A stretch of 5,375 nt of DNA from Oscillospiraceae bacterium (GTDB lineage: Bacteria; Bacillota; Clostridia; Oscillospirales; Oscillospiraceae), in assembly GCA_016286595.1 (NCBI GenBank), contig JAEETR010000158.1, positions 1-5,375 of the forward strand. The letters are read 5' to 3'. Each line of letters opens with the position of its first letter. The stretch's first letter is position 1. Below are positions 3,721-5,375 of the stretch, in pieces. The notes under the pieces were generated by a model. That model made no database searches, was not told the origin of the DNA, and was given only the letters and a program-made list of their open reading frames with translations. The position numbers and the translations under genes were made by a program.

Positions 3721-5375
3721 ATGGCTCAGGATTACAACGCCACTCTCAACCTGCCCAAAACCGATTTTCCCATGCGCGCCTCTCTGCCCGCCAGAGAGCC
3801 GGGCATGCTGGAAAAATGGGAAGAGCTGGGGCTTTACCGGGAGATGTTAAAAAGGAACGAGGATAAGCCCTATTTCATCCTCCACGACGGCCCTCCCTTC
3901 TCCAACGGCCACCTGCACATGGGTCACGCCCTCAACAAGTCCATAAAGGACTTCATCATCCGCTACAAGTCCATGGCCGGGTACAAGACCCCCTTCACCC
4001 CCGGCTGGGACAACCACGGCATGCCCATCGAAAGCGCCATCATAAAGCAGCAGAAGCTCAACCGCAAGGCCATGTCCATCCCCGAGTTCAGGGACGCCTG
4101 CCATGAGTTCGCCCAGAATTTCGTGGACATCCAGCGGGAGGAGTTCAAGCGCATCGGCATCGTGGGCGACTGGGACAGGCCCTACCTGACCATGGACCCC
4201 AAGTTCGAGGCCGAAGAGGTCAAGGTGTTCGGCAAAATGTACGAAAAGGGCTACATCTACAAGGGCAAGAAGCCCGTGTACTGGTGCCCCTACGATGAGA
4301 CGGCGCTGGCCGAGGCCGAGATAGAGTACGCCGACGACAAGGTCACCACCATTTTCGTGAAGTTCCGCGTCACCGACGACAAGGGCCTTCTGTTCGACAA
4401 GTGCGGCGACGAGGTCTATTTCGTCATCTGGACCACCACCACCTGGACCATTCCCGGCAACCTGGCCATATGCCTGAACCCGGCCCTTGACTACTCCGTG
4501 GTCAGAGCCTCCAACGGCGAGATATATATAATGGCTTCCGAGCTTGCCGAGTCCGTGCTTGCCAAGGCGGGACTCACCGCATCCGAGACGATAATGACCA
4601 TGAAGGGCGCCGAGTTTGAGCTCATGGAGGCTCAGCACCCCCTCTACGACCAGAAGAGCCTCGTCATCCTGGGCGACCACGTTACGCTGGACGCCGGCAC
4701 CGGCTGCGTCCACACCGCCCCCGCCTACGGCGCCGACGACTACAACGTGTGCCGCAGGTACCCCCAGATACCCCAGGGCCGTGACCTGAAGGTCAACGTG
4801 GACGACCGGGGCCGCTTCAACGAGCTGGCCGGGAAGTACGAGGGCATCCCCGTGCTCAAGGCCCACGAGCCCATCTTCGCCGACCTGGTGGCGGCAAACG
4901 CCATCCTGGCCCACGAGGATATTGTCCACTCCTATCCCCACTGCTGGCGCTGCAAGAACCCCATAATCTTCCGCGCCACCGACCAGTGGTTCTGCTCCGT
5001 CGAGGCCTTCAAGGACGAGGCCGTGGCCGCCGCCGAGACGGCGACCTGGATGCCCGAGTGGGGCGGCGAGCGCATGGCCTCCATGATCCGCGAGCGGGCC
5101 GACTGGTGCATCTCCCGTCAGCGCCACTGGGGTCTGCCCATCCCCGTGTTCTACTGCGAGGACTGCGGCAAGCCCGTGTGCAGCGCCGAGACCATCGATT
5201 TCATAAGCGACGTGTTCCGGGCCGAGGGCTCCAACGCCTGGTTCATAAAGGACGCCAAAGACCTTCTGCCCGAGGGCTTCACCTGCCCCCACTGCGGCGG
5301 CAGGACCTTCACCAAGGAGACCGACACGCTGGACGGCTGGTTCGATTCCGGCTCCACCCACATCGCCTCCATGGA
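3721..5375 (+). CDS. ileS: Isoleucyl-tRNA synthetase, N-terminal 551 residues (3'-truncated)
   Basis: The class I synthetase that charges tRNA-Ile and hydrolyses mischarged Val-tRNA. ATG 3721 has AAGGAG (3708-3713) 7 nt upstream, and the start DYNATLNLPKTDFPMRASLPAREP is the normal N-terminus of bacterial (type 1) IleRS. The active-site segment HDGPPFSNGHLHMGH (55-69) carries the HIGH motif as HMGH (66-69), and PGWDNHGMPIE follows (94-104). The CP1 editing domain shows WTTTTWTIPGN (237-247, where WTTTPWT is usual) and HTAPAYGADDY (331-341). It keeps the His and the second Asp that match E. coli editing residues H333 and D342. DWCISRQRHWG (461-471) is present, and CxxC pairs at 479/482 and 522/525 look like a zinc-binding pair. 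The frame is still open at the right edge. The KMSKS loop, anticodon domain and C-terminal zinc region lie beyond it. It is probably read through from the sepF promoter unless the leader has its own. Confidence 0.97.
   Translation, partial: MAQDYNATLNLPKTDFPMRASLPAREPGMLEKWEELGLYREMLKRNEDKPYFILHDGPPFSNGHLHMGHALNKSIKDFIIRYKSMAGYKTPFTPGWDNHGMPIESAIIKQQKLNRKAMSIPEFRDACHEFAQNFVDIQREEFKRIGIVGDWDRPYLTMDPKFEAEEVKVFGKMYEKGYIYKGKKPVYWCPYDETALAEAEIEYADDKVTTIFVKFRVTDDKGLLFDKCGDEVYFVIWTTTTWTIPGNLAICLNPALDYSVVRASNGEIYIMASELAESVLAKAGLTASETIMTMKGAEFELMEAQHPLYDQKSLVILGDHVTLDAGTGCVHTAPAYGADDYNVCRRYPQIPQGRDLKVNVDDRGRFNELAGKYEGIPVLKAHEPIFADLVAANAILAHEDIVHSYPHCWRCKNPIIFRATDQWFCSVEAFKDEAVAAAETATWMPEWGGERMASMIRERADWCISRQRHWGLPIPVFYCEDCGKPVCSAETIDFISDVFRAEGSNAWFIKDAKDLLPEGFTCPHCGGRTFTKETDTLDGWFDSGSTHIASM

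Noticed and set aside
3483..3866. 127-codon + strand frame bridging divIVA and ileS
   Set aside because: It overlaps conserved coding sequence at both ends in another frame and shows no recognisable protein features.
3847..5361. 504-codon open frame on the minus strand opposite ileS
   Set aside because: It is antisense to a clearly conserved synthetase. Its Gly/Val/Leu/His-rich composition is what the reverse complement of GC-biased codons yields, and no known domain is visible.
1..5375. Mobile element, CRISPR array, tRNA or phage defence system
   Set aside because: No transposase, spaced direct repeats, tRNA cloverleaf or defence-type protein is visible; every long frame is accounted for by conserved housekeeping genes.

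Overview
The window is a stretch of ordinary chromosome from a fairly GC-rich Firmicute, most likely a member of class Clostridia (Oscillospirales-like). Four things point there: a Gram-positive-type Hfq, SepF and DivIVA next to ileS, strong AGGAGG-type ribosome binding sites, and a textbook sigma-A promoter. The genes favour G/C-ending codons yet use ATA (Ile) often, including about ten times in the ileS fragment. The lineage is inferred from gene order and protein character, not from a search.

All genes lie on the + strand, in two blocks. Block 1 (1-1987) holds the 3' half of miaA (tRNA A37 prenylation), hfq (RNA chaperone) and a membrane-anchored HlyD/adaptor-like protein that starts at TTG only 19 nt after hfq. 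Block 1 ends in a perfect 12-bp hairpin terminator (2001-2030). A short AT-rich island follows, carrying a near-consensus promoter (TTGACA, 17 nt, GATAAT; 2136-2164).

Block 2 holds sepF (FtsZ membrane anchor), divIVA (curvature-sensing coiled-coil scaffold with a long Ala/Pro/Glu linker) and the first 551 codons of ileS (isoleucyl-tRNA synthetase), which runs off the right edge. The order sepF-divIVA-ileS matches the well-known ylm/divIVA/ileS neighbourhood of Firmicutes. Here ylmE/yggS, ylmG and ylmH are absent between the genes shown.

Together the genes cover translation quality (miaA, ileS), post-transcriptional control (hfq) and division-site or pole organisation (sepF, divIVA). I see no mobile element, CRISPR array, tRNA, rRNA or clearly new multi-gene system. 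The least explained parts are the structured 137-nt gap before ileS, which holds two hairpins and a possible competing pairing; the orphan HlyD-like protein; and the C-terminal tail of DivIVA. A hairpin directly against the hfq ribosome binding site also merits attention.
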